Below, piece after piece: positions 1 through 8,699 of a DNA stretch of 64,000 nucleotides. Position 1 is the first letter of the stretch. Every line of letters starts with the position of its first letter. The notes beneath the pieces were generated by a model. That model had not been told where the DNA came from and searched no databases. It saw only the letters and a program-made list of their open reading frames with translations. This stretch comes from Plastoroseomonas hellenica (GTDB taxonomy: Bacteria; Pseudomonadota; Alphaproteobacteria; Acetobacterales; Acetobacteraceae). A program made the position numbers and the translations under genes. The stretch lies in contig NZ_JAAGBB010000014.1 in NCBI RefSeq assembly GCF_018129085.1, positions 84,206 to 148,205 of the forward strand, in the 5' to 3' direction.

Positions 1-923
1 GTGATGGCATAGGCGCGCTGATCCGGCTGCTGGGCGATCAGGCGGCCCCAGATGGCGTAGCGCTTCGGCCAGACATCCTCGCCCTCGTCGTAGAAGCGCT
101 CCACGTCGCGGTTCACCACGATCGCGAAGGGCACGCAGTCGAGGCGCATGGCGAGGCCGCCATCCTCCATCGGCGCGCGCGCATCATTGGCGACGGCGTG
201 GAACTGGGTGGGGTCGCCCACTTCCTGGATGCCCTGGGCGAGCAGGTCCTTCAGCACGGTGCCCTGGGCATAGGGGGTGCCGCGGATCTGGAAGTTATCG
301 GCGGCGTCGCCCCAGTACTTGCGCAGCCATTCGCGATTCGCCTGGAAGCCGCCGGCCGAGGCGATGAAAGTCTTGGCCCTGACACGCTCCGGGAAGCCGC
401 GGCAGCTCAGGATCGCTTCCGTCGCGAAGCCATCCTTCACCTCGATATGCTGCACCTCGGTATCGTAGAGGACGGCGATGCCGAGCTTCTCGGCGGTGCG
501 GTACAGCGCATTGATCAATGCCTTGCCGCCACCGAGGAAGAAGGCGTTGGTGCGCGACAGCGACAGCGTGCCGGAGAGCGAGGGCTGAAACACCACCCCG
601 CATTCTTCAAGGAAACCCGGCGCGTGCTGGGAGGCGCGGATGGTGGTGCGCGCCAGATGTTCGTCGGTGCGCCCGCCGGTGACCCGCAGCAGGTCGTCCC
701 AGTACTCCTCTTCCAGGTAGCTCTCGGTCAGCACCCCGGTCGGCGCCGGATGCAGCGCCCGGACATTGCGCGTGTGCCGGCTGTTGCCGCCGCGCATCGC
801 CTTCGGTGCATGCTCGGCGACCAGGACGGACGCTCCGGCCTCCCGCGCCGTGATGGCGGCGCAGAGCGCGGCATTGCCGCCGCCGACCACCACCACGTCC
901 CAGATCCGGGTCAGGTCCACCAT
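1..923 (-). CDS. tcuA: FAD-dependent tricarballylate dehydrogenase TcuA (partial, C-terminus off window)
   Basis: The gene runs off the left edge, so only about 307 N-terminal residues are present. TcuA oxidises tricarballylate to cis-aconitate with FAD as cofactor, feeding citrate-like compounds into the TCA cycle. The protein opens with a Rossmann dinucleotide motif (VVVVGGGNAAL, residues 10-20), followed by RGGNSRHTRN, which is typical of TcuA and the fumarate reductase/succinate dehydrogenase flavoprotein superfamily. The start is the ATG at 921-923 with a GA-rich Shine-Dalgarno directly upstream. It diverges from a GntR regulator across about 90 bp, which suggests local control. The family call is strong; the exact substrate is inferred from N-terminal resemblance to enterobacterial TcuA, recalled rather than searched. 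Confidence 0.85.
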   Translation of the reverse strand, partial: MVDLTRIWDVVVVGGGNAALCAAITAREAGASVLVAEHAPKAMRGGNSRHTRNVRALHPAPTGVLTESYLEEEYWDDLLRVTGGRTDEHLARTTIRASQHAPGFLEECGVVFQPSLSGTLSLSRTNAFFLGGGKALINALYRTAEKLGIAVLYDTEVQHIEVKDGFATEAILSCRGFPERVRAKTFIASAGGFQANREWLRKYWGDAADNFQIRGTPYAQGTVLKDLLAQGIQEVGDPTQFHAVANDARAPMEDGGLAMRLDCVPFAIVVNRDVERFYDEGEDVWPKRYAIWGRLIAQQPDQRAYAI

Positions 924-1011
924 AGGGTCTCTCTCCTCGGGACGCCTATGTATCCACGGGTATCCAGTGAGGTCCAGATGGTTCTTCCAATCGGAGGGGC
1001 CGGTCCGCTAC

Positions 1012-1707
1012 ATGGGAGGCATGCTCCGCTCCCCGACGCCTCCCGCCACGCGCGACCTGGGTCAGGAAGCCTATGCGCGGATGCGCGACCAGATCCGGGA
1101 CGGCTCCCTCGCCCCGGGCATCCGGCTGACCGAAACCGACCTCGCCGCCCGCCTCGGCGTCTCCCGCACCCCGATCCGGCAGGCGATCGCCCGGTTGGAG
1201 GCGGAAGGCCTGGTCACGCATGAGCCGCGGCGCGGCCTGACGGTCACCCGCCCCGACCACCAGCAGGTGGTCGAGCTCTATGTCATGCGCGAGGTGCTGG
1301 AAGGTGCGGCCGCGCGCCTCGCCGCCCAGCATGCCAGCGAGACCGAGATCGCCGCGATGACCGAGCTGGTGGCAAAGGAGCCGCAGTATTTCACCGATGC
1401 CCGCGCGCTCGCCGAGACCAACCAGCGCCTGCATGGGCTGCTCTACCTGGCGGCCCATAACCGCTACCTGCTGCGCAGCCTGGAACAGCTTTCGGCGACC
1501 ATGGCGCTGCTGCCTTCCCTGCTGACCCAGGGCGGCCGGGCGGAACAGGCGCATGACGAGCACCGGACCATTCTCAAGGCACTGCGCCGGCGCGACGGCG
1601 ACGCCGCGGAATCGGCGGCGCGGGCGCACGCGGTCGCCGCGCAACGCCACCGGCTGGCCTGGATGGTGCGCACCATCGGCGTGCCCATGGCGACGCCAGG
1701 CGGGTAA
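1012..1707 (+). CDS. GntR-family transcriptional regulator (FCD type)
   Basis: A 231-residue regulator. The N-terminal winged helix-turn-helix includes RLTETDLAARLGVSRTPIRQ (about residues 40-60) and RLEAEGLVTHEPRRGLTV. The C-terminal half is the helical FCD ligand domain (VVELYVMREVLEGAAARLAA, followed by H-containing helices). FCD members usually respond to carboxylic acids. It diverges from tcuA, so it is the likely local regulator of tricarballylate use. An in-frame ATG at 1021 is an alternative start, but the GGAGG at 1015-1019 is too close to serve it, so 1012 is preferred. Its end converges on the TRAP receptor gene across about 100 bp. Confidence 0.88.
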   Translation: MGGMLRSPTPPATRDLGQEAYARMRDQIRDGSLAPGIRLTETDLAARLGVSRTPIRQAIARLEAEGLVTHEPRRGLTVTRPDHQQVVELYVMREVLEGAAARLAAQHASETEIAAMTELVAKEPQYFTDARALAETNQRLHGLLYLAAHNRYLLRSLEQLSATMALLPSLLTQGGRAEQAHDEHRTILKALRRRDGDAAESAARAHAVAAQRHRLAWMVRTIGVPMATPGG

Positions 1708-1811
1708 GCGCGTCCTCGGAAAGGGCACCGCCTTCCTGTCTAGCTTGGAGAGATACCAGGGGAGGCGACGTCAGCGATGGACCAACGCCGCCCTCACAGG
1801 ACCATCCCCGT

Positions 1812-2867
1812 CTACGGGATGACGTAGCCGCGGGCGGCGCCGATGCTGCGGTTCCAGGTGGTGCTGCAGTCGGCCCAGACGCGGTTGCAGCCGTCGCGGA
1901 AGGTCGGCAGCACGACGGCAGTCACGGCGTCGCGGACACGGGCTTCGTCTTCGGGCGGCACGGCGGCGATGGTGGTCGAGAAGCGGCGGCCGGTGCAGGC
2001 GGGTTGGCCACCAAGGCAGGCCAGGGATTCCGCATCGCTGACCTCGGCGAGCTGCCAGAGCTCGCGCTCGAGCCGGGCGAAGGCGCGGGAGAGGGCTTCC
2101 TGCTGTTGGGGTGAGAAGCGGCGCCAGGCCTGGGCGCTCATGAAATGGCCCTGGATGCCGCCGGCGAGGGAGAGCGGCAGGACGTGGGTGATGACTTCAC
2201 CCCAGTTGCCAGCATAGGCGGAGACGGCGGAGGTGATGCCGCAGGCGACGACGCCGCGCTGGAGGGCGGGGTAGACCTCGCTGAATTGCAGGCTGATCGG
2301 GCTGGCGCCGAGATGGGTGAGCAGTGCGGTCATGCTCGGCGTGTAGGAACGGACCTTGAGGCCGCGAAGATCGGCGACGCTGCGGACCGGCGCATTGCAG
2401 AAGAAGTATTGCGGACCGAAGGGCCAGAGGGCGACGGCGCGGGCGCCGAAGCGGTCCAGCAGGCGGCGATCGAAGGCTTCGCGGCCGGCATCGACGGCGG
2501 TGCGCAGCTCGGCGACGGTCGGGCTGACGCCGATGAGGTCGAGCCCGTCGAAGAAGGGCTCGTCGCGCGCAACCGGGCCGATCACCACCGACATCACGTC
2601 GAAGGCGCCGCTGCGCAGATGGCGCAACGCGTCGGCGGCCTGCACGCCGACCTGGTCCATCGGGTTGTAGGTGATCTGCAGGTTGATGTCGGTCTCCGCG
2701 GCGAGGCCGCCGTAGAAGGCGCGCTCGATGTCAATGTGCTTCTGGTTGGCCGCGAAATGCCCGGTGATGCGGAGCGGCATCGCCGGCCCTTGCTGCGCGG
2801 CGGCGGGGGCGAGCGGCAGCGCGAGGAGGCAGAGGGCCGCCACAGCGCGGCGGAGGTGGCGCAGCAT
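1812..2867 (-). CDS. dctP: TRAP transporter substrate-binding protein, DctP family
   Basis: A 351-residue periplasmic receptor with a signal peptide of about 25 residues ending in APAAAQ. The mature protein has the DctP fold, with HIDIERAFYGGLAAETDI near the start and KVRSYTPSMTALLTHLGASPISL, the segment that normally carries the carboxylate-binding residues. It captures an unidentified organic acid and passes it to DctQM in the inner membrane. It is last of seven genes in a minus-strand operon, 16 bp after dctM. Several cysteine pairs in the C-terminal third (SLACLGGQPACTG and DGCNRVWADC) are unusual for the family and may form disulfides. Confidence 0.88.
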   Translation of the reverse strand: MLRHLRRAVAALCLLALPLAPAAAQQGPAMPLRITGHFAANQKHIDIERAFYGGLAAETDINLQITYNPMDQVGVQAADALRHLRSGAFDVMSVVIGPVARDEPFFDGLDLIGVSPTVAELRTAVDAGREAFDRRLLDRFGARAVALWPFGPQYFFCNAPVRSVADLRGLKVRSYTPSMTALLTHLGASPISLQFSEVYPALQRGVVACGITSAVSAYAGNWGEVITHVLPLSLAGGIQGHFMSAQAWRRFSPQQQEALSRAFARLERELWQLAEVSDAESLACLGGQPACTGRRFSTTIAAVPPEDEARVRDAVTAVVLPTFRDGCNRVWADCSTTWNRSIGAARGYVIP

Positions 2868-2883
2868 TCCCGGATCTCCTTGA

Positions 2884-4191
2884 TCAGTTCACATAGGTCA
2901 GGCGGGGCAGCCAGAGCGCCATGCCTGGGAAGGCGATCAGCAGCGCGGTCATCGCGACCATGGCGAGGAAGAAGGGTGCCGTGCCGGCGAAGACCTGGCC
3001 GATATGGCCTTCCCGCCGCACCGCCTGGATGACGTAGAGCGTCATGCCAACCGGGGGCGACAGCAGGGAGATCTCCCCCATCAGCACGATGAAGACGCCG
3101 AACCAGACGGGATCGATGCCGGCGGCGGTGACCACGGGGAAGACCACGGGCACGGTGCCGACCAGCATGGGGAGCGTCTCGAAGAAGACACCGAGCAGCA
3201 GGTAGAAGAGTGTGAGCGCGAGGATGAGCTGCAGGGGCGAGGCATCCATGCTGGCGACGAAAGCGCCGAGCGCCGGCGTCACGCCGAGCAGCCCCATGAC
3301 GAAGTTCAGGTAAAAGGCGGCGGCGAGGATCAGCATGCTCATCGCCGTCAGGCTGGCAGTCGCGAGGAAGCATTCGTGCAGCATGCGGATGGTGAGCCGG
3401 CCGTAGAGGGCCGCGATCGGCAGCGCCGCCACCACCGCGAGTGCGGCGCTTTCGGTCACCGTCGCCCAGCCGGTGTAGATCGAGCCCATGATGATCACGA
3501 AGATCACCAGCGGCGGCAACAGATGCACGGCGCGGGCCAGGCGGACGCGCAGCGGATCGCTGAGCGGTTCCTGCCGCACCAGCCCGGGGCGTGCCCAGGC
3601 GATCAGCACGATGGTGGCCATGAAAAGCACGGTCATGACGGCACCCGGCACCACCGCGGCGGCGTAGAGCTGGCCGATCGAGGTGTTGGTCATGGCGCCG
3701 TAGACGATGAGCGCGATCCCGGGCGGGATGAGATTGCCGAGCGAGGCGCCGGCGGCGATGGAGCCGAGCACCAGCCGCTCGTCATAGGCGCGCTGCCGGA
3801 AGGAGGGGAGTGCCACCGTCGCGACCGTGGCCGCGGTCGCGACCGAGGAGCCGGAGACCGCGGAGAAGATCGCGGACGCGCCGACATTGGTATGCAGCAG
3901 CCCACCCGGCAACGGGTTCAGCCAATCCGCCAGGCTGCGGTAGAGGCGGTCGGTGCTGCCGCTGCGGACCAGGATCTCGCCCAGCAGGATGCAGAGCGGG
4001 ATCGACAGCAGGACGTAATCCTCCATCGAGGCCCAGAGCTGGGTGCCGAGCGCCTCGACCAGCGCCGGGCTGAGATAGAGGCTGGCGCCGAGCACGGCGA
4101 CCAGCAGCATCGCGATCGCGACATGCAGGCCGAGGAAGAGCAGCAGCACCATCAGTCCGAAGCCGAGGGCTGCTTCCGTCACGCCGATCAT
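2884..4191 (-). CDS. dctM: TRAP transporter large permease, DctM
   Basis: A 435-residue, strongly hydrophobic protein of about 12 membrane segments and normal length for the family. It is the ion-coupled transport subunit and works with DctQ and the periplasmic DctP. Typical blocks are visible, for example FSAVSGSSVATAATVATVALP (about residues 108-128), LIPPGIALIVYG (about residues 154-166) and, near the C-terminus, LSPPVGMTLYVIQAV. The start ATG overlaps the dctQ stop as ATGA, indicating translational coupling. The substrate cannot be read from the sequence; the nearby tcuA makes a tricarboxylate or related acid a reasonable guess. Confidence 0.93.
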   Translation of the reverse strand: MIGVTEAALGFGLMVLLLFLGLHVAIAMLLVAVLGASLYLSPALVEALGTQLWASMEDYVLLSIPLCILLGEILVRSGSTDRLYRSLADWLNPLPGGLLHTNVGASAIFSAVSGSSVATAATVATVALPSFRQRAYDERLVLGSIAAGASLGNLIPPGIALIVYGAMTNTSIGQLYAAAVVPGAVMTVLFMATIVLIAWARPGLVRQEPLSDPLRVRLARAVHLLPPLVIFVIIMGSIYTGWATVTESAALAVVAALPIAALYGRLTIRMLHECFLATASLTAMSMLILAAAFYLNFVMGLLGVTPALGAFVASMDASPLQLILALTLFYLLLGVFFETLPMLVGTVPVVFPVVTAAGIDPVWFGVFIVLMGEISLLSPPVGMTLYVIQAVRREGHIGQVFAGTAPFFLAMVAMTALLIAFPGMALWLPRLTYVN

Positions 4192-4796
4192 TCCGCCGGC
4201 TCCGCTTCCGGCGCCGTACGCGCGAGGATGGCGCTGGCTTCGGCGGCCACTTCCTCATCCAGGGTCATCGGGCCGTAGAGGAGGTTGAGGCGGCGCCAGT
4301 CGGTCAACAGCAGCCAGAGCGCGTGGCCAGCGAAGGCTCCCGCCGCCATGGCGAAGACGACGAGGCCGGCGAGCCAGGCGGATTGCGGGATCCAGAGCGC
4401 GGTCTGCAGCGGCGAATTGGCATGGGCCTGGAATTCGATGCTTTCCTCCAGCACGTGCCAGCCGCGCCAAGCGGCGTAGATCGCGCAGGCGGCAAGCAAC
4501 AGGAAGGCGGCGGCGTTCAGCACCGCGCGTACCGGGGCTGGCATGCGGCCCAGCAGGAAATCGACGCGCGCATGTGACTTGGCGACCAGCGCCCAGGTGA
4601 AGGCCAGCGTCGAGAATATGGCGAGGGTATAGCCGCCGATCTCGTCGACGCCCTGCAATGACACGCCGAGCAGCTTGCGGCCCAGGATCTCCGCACAGGT
4701 GAGGAAGGCCAGCGCCATCAGCCACCAGCCGCCCAGGATCGCGAGCCAGCGCGCCGGCGCCTCCAGCACGCGGGCGACGGGGTTCTGCGCCGTCAC
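4188..4796 (-). CDS. dctQ: TRAP transporter small permease, DctQ
   Basis: A 202-residue membrane protein with four predicted transmembrane helices, the usual DctQ layout. LQGVDEIGGYTLAIFSTLAF and SHARVDFLLGRMP match the conserved DctQ core, in which the second helix is followed by an R/D-containing loop. It begins with GTG inside a GTGA overlap with the upstream ABC permease stop and ends in an ATGA overlap with dctM. Its translation is therefore coupled on one side to an ABC importer and on the other to the TRAP permease. The C-terminal tail (about 40 residues) is long and acidic. Confidence 0.9.
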   Translation of the reverse strand: MTAQNPVARVLEAPARWLAILGGWWLMALAFLTCAEILGRKLLGVSLQGVDEIGGYTLAIFSTLAFTWALVAKSHARVDFLLGRMPAPVRAVLNAAAFLLLAACAIYAAWRGWHVLEESIEFQAHANSPLQTALWIPQSAWLAGLVVFAMAAGAFAGHALWLLLTDWRRLNLLYGPMTLDEEVAAEASAILARTAPEAEPAE

Positions 4797-5584
4797 AGCG
4801 CCGCCATCCGCCGCAGGCCGACCAGGCGGTCACAGAGGAAGAGCACCAGCACGGTCAGCAGGATCAGCAGGGTGGAGACGGCGGCGAGCGTCGGGTCCGG
4901 GCTGATCTCCAGGTAATTCAGGAGCTGGATCGGCAGCGTCTTGGTGCGGACATCGACCAGGAACATCGAGACCGGATAGTTGTCGAAGCTTGCGATAAAG
5001 GCGAAGAGCGCACCGGAGATGAAGCCCGGCAGAATGTTCGGCACCAGCACGCGCAGCAGCGCCCGTGCGTAGGAACAGCCGAGGGTGCGCGCCGCGTCCA
5101 CCATCGCGAAGTCGAACAACGCCAGGCTGGCGAGCACGGTGCGCATCACGAAGGGCATGGTGATGACGACATGCGCCAGCAGCAGCGACCACCAGGCATC
5201 GCGCAGCCCGACCTCCCGCAGCGCCTGCAGCAGGGCGATGCCGAGCACCAGGCCGGGCAGCATGAGCGGTGAGACCATGAAAGCAGTGATCGCCGCCGAC
5301 CCGGGCACCTGCCCCTTCACCAGCGCGATGGCGGCGAGCGTGCCGAGCAGCAACGCGATGCCGGTGGACAGTGCCGCGATCTGCGCCGAGAGCGCCAGCG
5401 CACCGAGCAGCCCGTCCACGTTGCGGATCTTCGCGTACCATTGCAGGGAAAAGCCTTCGGGTGGAAAGGCGAAGATCGGGGCTTCGGTGAAGCTCACGGG
5501 AATGACGACGACGATCGGCAGCAGCAGGAAGGCGATGGTGAGGAGGAGGGCGAAGCTGCTGACCCAGCGTGCGGCGCGATCCAA
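4793..5584 (-). CDS. ABC transporter permease, PotC-like (spermidine/putrescine/iron class)
   Basis: About 263 residues with six membrane segments. The EAA loop reads MVDAARTLGCSYARALLRVLVPNI (about residues 165-188, quoted in part), the contact site for the ATPase. I place the start at the TTG 5582-5584 (MDRAARWVSS) because a GGGGGAG Shine-Dalgarno lies at the right distance. A CTG overlapping the previous stop is the alternative. It follows the first permease by 5 bp and overlaps dctQ by 4 bp. The pairing with a PotB-like permease, an ATPase and a periplasmic receptor defines one importer. The class also transports Fe3+, thiamine and 2-aminoethylphosphonate, so polyamine is not assured. Confidence 0.87.
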   Translation of the reverse strand: MDRAARWVSSFALLLTIAFLLLPIVVVIPVSFTEAPIFAFPPEGFSLQWYAKIRNVDGLLGALALSAQIAALSTGIALLLGTLAAIALVKGQVPGSAAITAFMVSPLMLPGLVLGIALLQALREVGLRDAWWSLLLAHVVITMPFVMRTVLASLALFDFAMVDAARTLGCSYARALLRVLVPNILPGFISGALFAFIASFDNYPVSMFLVDVRTKTLPIQLLNYLEISPDPTLAAVSTLLILLTVLVLFLCDRLVGLRRMAAL

Positions 5585-5589
5585 TGGCC

Positions 5590-6450
5590 TCAGCTCCCCC
5601 GCGGCGTGGCGAGGCGCTTCTGCAGCCAGGCGGCGCCCACGACGACGGTGATCGCGACCGCCAGCAGCACCGTCGCCATGGCGGCGCCGAGTTGCCAGTC
5701 GCGCAGGTTCAGGAAGGCCTTGGCCATGACCATCGACATGGTCATGAAGCGGTCCCCCATCAGCAGCGACGGCGTGACGTACGCCGAAACCGCGAGCGAG
5801 AAGGTGATGGAGACGCCGGCGACCACGCCGGGCAGCGACAGCGGCAGGGTGACCCGCGTGAAGCGGAACCAGGGCGAGGCGCCGAGCGTCGCGGCGGCAT
5901 CCGGCAGCCGCGTGTCCATCATGCGCACCACCGAGAAGATCGGCAGCACCATAAAGGGCAAGAAGACGTTGATCATCCCGGCATAAAGCGCGCCTTCGGT
6001 GAAGATCATGCGCACGGGCCGCTCGATCAGGCCGAGATTCTCCATCGCCCAGTTCAGAATGCCGTCGCGGCGCAGCACGATGCCCCAGCCGAAGCTCTTC
6101 ACGATGATCGAGACGGTGAGCGGCAGGAAGATCAGGGCGAAGAGCACCACCTGCGCGTAACCGCGCGCCCGGGCCAGCGCGAAGGCCGCGGGATAGCCGA
6201 GCAGCAGCGCACCGCCGGTGGTGATGAGGCCGAGCTGCAGGGATTGCAGCATCACCTGCAGGTAATAGGCGTCGCCCAGAACCCGCGCATAGCCGTTGAG
6301 CGAGAAGCCGCCCGGCCCCCGGATCGAGGACCAGAGCAGCAGCAGCAGCGGCAGCAGGAAGACGACGCCCAGGAAGGCGAGCGCCGGCAGCACCAGCAGG
6401 GTCAAGCCGTCCGGGCGGCGCGGCGGTGCCGTCAGCGCCGTGGCGCTCAT
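5590..6450 (-). CDS. ABC transporter permease, PotB-like
   Basis: A 286-residue inner-membrane permease with a short cytoplasmic N-terminus and about six helices. The ATPase-contacting EAA-type loop is LPDAAATLGASPWFRFTRV (about residues 195-213), followed by TLPLSLPGVVAG. The domain arrangement and length match BinPDT permeases of the PotB/HisM group. Its ATG overlaps the stop of the upstream ATPase gene (ATGA at 6447-6450). It would form a heterodimeric channel with the PotC-like protein encoded next. Confidence 0.9.
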   Translation of the reverse strand: MSATALTAPPRRPDGLTLLVLPALAFLGVVFLLPLLLLLWSSIRGPGGFSLNGYARVLGDAYYLQVMLQSLQLGLITTGGALLLGYPAAFALARARGYAQVVLFALIFLPLTVSIIVKSFGWGIVLRRDGILNWAMENLGLIERPVRMIFTEGALYAGMINVFLPFMVLPIFSVVRMMDTRLPDAAATLGASPWFRFTRVTLPLSLPGVVAGVSITFSLAVSAYVTPSLLMGDRFMTMSMVMAKAFLNLRDWQLGAAMATVLLAVAITVVVGAAWLQKRLATPRGS

Positions 6451-7544
6451 GGCGCGGGAAAGACCATGGCATCGGCCACGCGGAAGCTGAGCGGCACGGA
6501 TGCGCCGGGCGCGATGCCATCCGGCAGGCGCGGCAGCTCGACGACGCCGCGGTCAGGTTCCACCAGGTCGAGATGAAGCTGGGTGCGGCTGCCAAGGAAG
6601 GAGATCTCGGCGACCCGGGCGGTGATGTGGTTGGCAGCCCCGTCCTGCGCCGAGCCGAGCGTCACCGCCTCAGGCCGCACGGCAACGATGACGGGGGAGC
6701 CGCGGAGGAAGCTGCCGGGCGCCCAGATGCGGCCGAGCGCGGTGTCGATGGCGATCTCGTTGGAGGCCGTTTCCACGACCCGGCCGGAGAGCCGCGTCGA
6801 CTGCCCGACGAAATCCAGCACATAGAGGCTGGAGGGGCGGCCATAGAGCGCCGCGGGATCGGCGAGCTGCTCGATGCGCCCGGCATTCATGACCGCGATG
6901 CGGTCGGAGACGACCAGCGCTTCCTCCTGGTCATGGGTCACGAAGATCGCGGTGATGCCGACCTCGCGCAGGAGCTGCTTGAGCTCGACCTGCATGGTCT
7001 CCCGCAGCTTGCGGTCGAGCGCACTGAAGGGTTCGTCCAGTAGCAGCAGGGAGGGCCGCACCACCAAGGCGCGCGCCACAGCCACGCGCTGCTGCTGACC
7101 GCCGGAGAGTGCGGTGATCGCCTTATCGGCATGCGCTTCCATCCGCACCAGGCGCAGCGCCTCCGCGATGCGGGGTGCGGCTTCGCGCTTCGCGACGCCC
7201 TGTGCGCGCAGGCCGAAGCCGATATTCTCGGCGACCGTCAGATGCGGGAACAGCGCGTAGTTCTGGAACACCACGCCGACATTGCGCCGATGCGCGGGCA
7301 GCGTGGTGATGTCCGCCCCGCCCACCAGGATGCGCCCGGCATCCGGCCGCAGCAGGCCGGCGACACAGCGAAGCAGCGTCGTCTTGCCGCAGCCCGAAGG
7401 GCCGAGAAGCGAGACGAACTCACCCTTGGCGACCGCGATGCTGAGGTCGTCCAGCACCAGCGCCGCGCCGAAGCGCTTGGTCGCGCCGGAGACCGCGAGG
7501 TGGCCCGCCGCCCCGACACCGACGCTGACACCGCCATCCCTCAC
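6447..7544 (-). CDS. ABC transporter ATP-binding protein, PotA-like
   Basis: A 365-residue ATPase that energises the adjacent importer. Visible motifs are Walker A GPSGCGKTT (residues 48-56), Q-loop VVFQNYALFPHLTV (91-104), signature LSGGQQQR (146-153), Walker B LLLLDEP (166-172) and the switch histidine in IFVTHDQEEAL. Beyond residue 235 there is a TOBE-type regulatory domain (VAVRPEAVTLG), as in PotA and FbpC. The start is GTG at 7542-7544 within a GTGA overlap with the receptor gene; no in-frame ATG lies near it. Confidence 0.93.
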   Translation of the reverse strand: MRDGGVSVGVGAAGHLAVSGATKRFGAALVLDDLSIAVAKGEFVSLLGPSGCGKTTLLRCVAGLLRPDAGRILVGGADITTLPAHRRNVGVVFQNYALFPHLTVAENIGFGLRAQGVAKREAAPRIAEALRLVRMEAHADKAITALSGGQQQRVAVARALVVRPSLLLLDEPFSALDRKLRETMQVELKQLLREVGITAIFVTHDQEEALVVSDRIAVMNAGRIEQLADPAALYGRPSSLYVLDFVGQSTRLSGRVVETASNEIAIDTALGRIWAPGSFLRGSPVIVAVRPEAVTLGSAQDGAANHITARVAEISFLGSRTQLHLDLVEPDRGVVELPRLPDGIAPGASVPLSFRVADAMVFPAP

Positions 7545-8566
7545 CGCGCGGCGATCTCACGCTCGAAGCGCTCGATCCAGCCATTGCGGTGATCGGCGAA
7601 ATACTCCCAATCGAGCACCACGAGATCCGGCAGGCTGAGCTCCGCCGGCATGGTGGTCTTGGTGTTGGTCGGCTTGCTGAAGAAGGTGCGGGCGACCAGG
7701 GCCTGGGTCTCGGGGTTCAACAGCTCGTCGATGAACTTCATGCCGAGCTCGGCGTTCGGGCCATCACGGACCAGGGCTACGCCGGCCGGCATCGCGACCG
7801 TGCCTTCCCGCGGATAGGCGAGGTCGACCGGCGCGCGCTGGCTCTTGCGGAACAGCGTGGTGCGGCTGTCGGGGGAGAGGTAGAGATCGACCTCCCCGCT
7901 TTCATGGAGCTGCTGCGCCTGGGGCGGGTTGGTGGTGATCTGCAGGATGTTCGGCCGCAATTCCCGCAATTTGGCGAAGCCTTCATCGGCCAGGCGCAGG
8001 CATTCGCTGAGCGGCTTGCCGGTGGCGAGCTGGGTCGCCGCCAGCAGCGGCACCACCGCCTGGGTGATGCGCATGGAGATCAGGATGACCTTGTCGCGGT
8101 ACTTGCGGTCCCAGACCTCGGCGTAGCTGGTCGGCGCTGGCCGGACGCTGCGCGTGTTGTAGGAGATGGAGGCGGCGGGGAAGCACCAGTTCACCCACAT
8201 GGAATCGCGCGGCTTCGCATCCGCCTGCACATCCGCGAGGTTCGGGATCGCGGCACCCTTCAAGGTGGTGATGAGATTCTCGCGTTCCGCGAGGATGAGG
8301 ACGGGGTCGTCCATCATCGTCACCGTCATCGTCGGCCGCGCCCGGTTGCTGCGCATTTTCTCGAGGTTGATCAAGCTGTTCGTGCCCTCGAACAGGATCT
8401 TGAAGCCATGCTTGCGCTCGATCGCCGGGAACAGGATGTCGGTGAGGCCCGGAGAAGCGGGGCCACCCACGAAGATCTCGGGCGTCTGGGCGCGCAGGAT
8501 GGCCGGGGCGGCGAGCAGGCCGGCGGCGCCTTGCAGCAAGGCGCGGCGTGGCAGGCTGATGCGCAT
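7541..8566 (-). CDS. ABC transporter periplasmic substrate-binding protein (PotD/iron-binding-like)
   Basis: A 341-residue secreted receptor. The N-terminus MRISLPRRALLQGAAGLLAA has twin arginine-like basic residues and a hydrophobic core ending APAILRAQ, a Tat or Sec signal. The mature part begins PEIFVGGPASPGLTDILFP and shows the two-lobe PotD-type fold (NLEKMRSNRARPTMTVTMMDDP, then WVNWCFPAASISYNTRSV). It is first of the seven-gene operon, so the promoter should lie in 8567-8699. Extracellular capture of a polyamine, metal or small organic cation is inferred from the fold only. Confidence 0.85.
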   Translation of the reverse strand: MRISLPRRALLQGAAGLLAAPAILRAQTPEIFVGGPASPGLTDILFPAIERKHGFKILFEGTNSLINLEKMRSNRARPTMTVTMMDDPVLILAERENLITTLKGAAIPNLADVQADAKPRDSMWVNWCFPAASISYNTRSVRPAPTSYAEVWDRKYRDKVILISMRITQAVVPLLAATQLATGKPLSECLRLADEGFAKLRELRPNILQITTNPPQAQQLHESGEVDLYLSPDSRTTLFRKSQRAPVDLAYPREGTVAMPAGVALVRDGPNAELGMKFIDELLNPETQALVARTFFSKPTNTKTTMPAELSLPDLVVLDWEYFADHRNGWIERFEREIAAR

Positions 8567-8661
8567 GACGGAACTCCCTGGCGGTCGCCCCCAGGGTCAG
8601 CAAGCCGCGTGCCGCGGATTGCGCTTCGATGACATCAAGGACAGACGCATCACCTGCCACG

Positions 8662-8686
8662 GGCCTGGGCAGAGGCTGCCCAGCCG
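8662..8686 (-). terminator. Hairpin after the asparaginase gene, possible terminator
   Basis: CTGGGCA (8665-8671) pairs with TGCCCAG (8677-8683) around a 5-nt loop, 14 bp past the asparaginase stop on the minus strand. No T-run follows, so intrinsic termination is uncertain. It may separate the asparaginase transcript from the ABC/TRAP operon. Confidence 0.35.
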
Positions 8687-8699
8687 CGGAGCAGCAGCG

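Noticed and set aside
951..967. Direct repeat TATCC-N5-TATCC as an operator shared with 39462-39484
   Set aside because: The second copy is coding sequence for the GYQGYQ stretch of the deacetylase, so the match is not evidence of a shared site.
5585..6595. Long upstream extension that would fuse the PotC-like permease to a 330-residue prefix
   Set aside because: The prefix is the wrong-frame reading of the PotB-like gene and has arginine-rich nonsense; the TTG at 5584 has a ribosome site.
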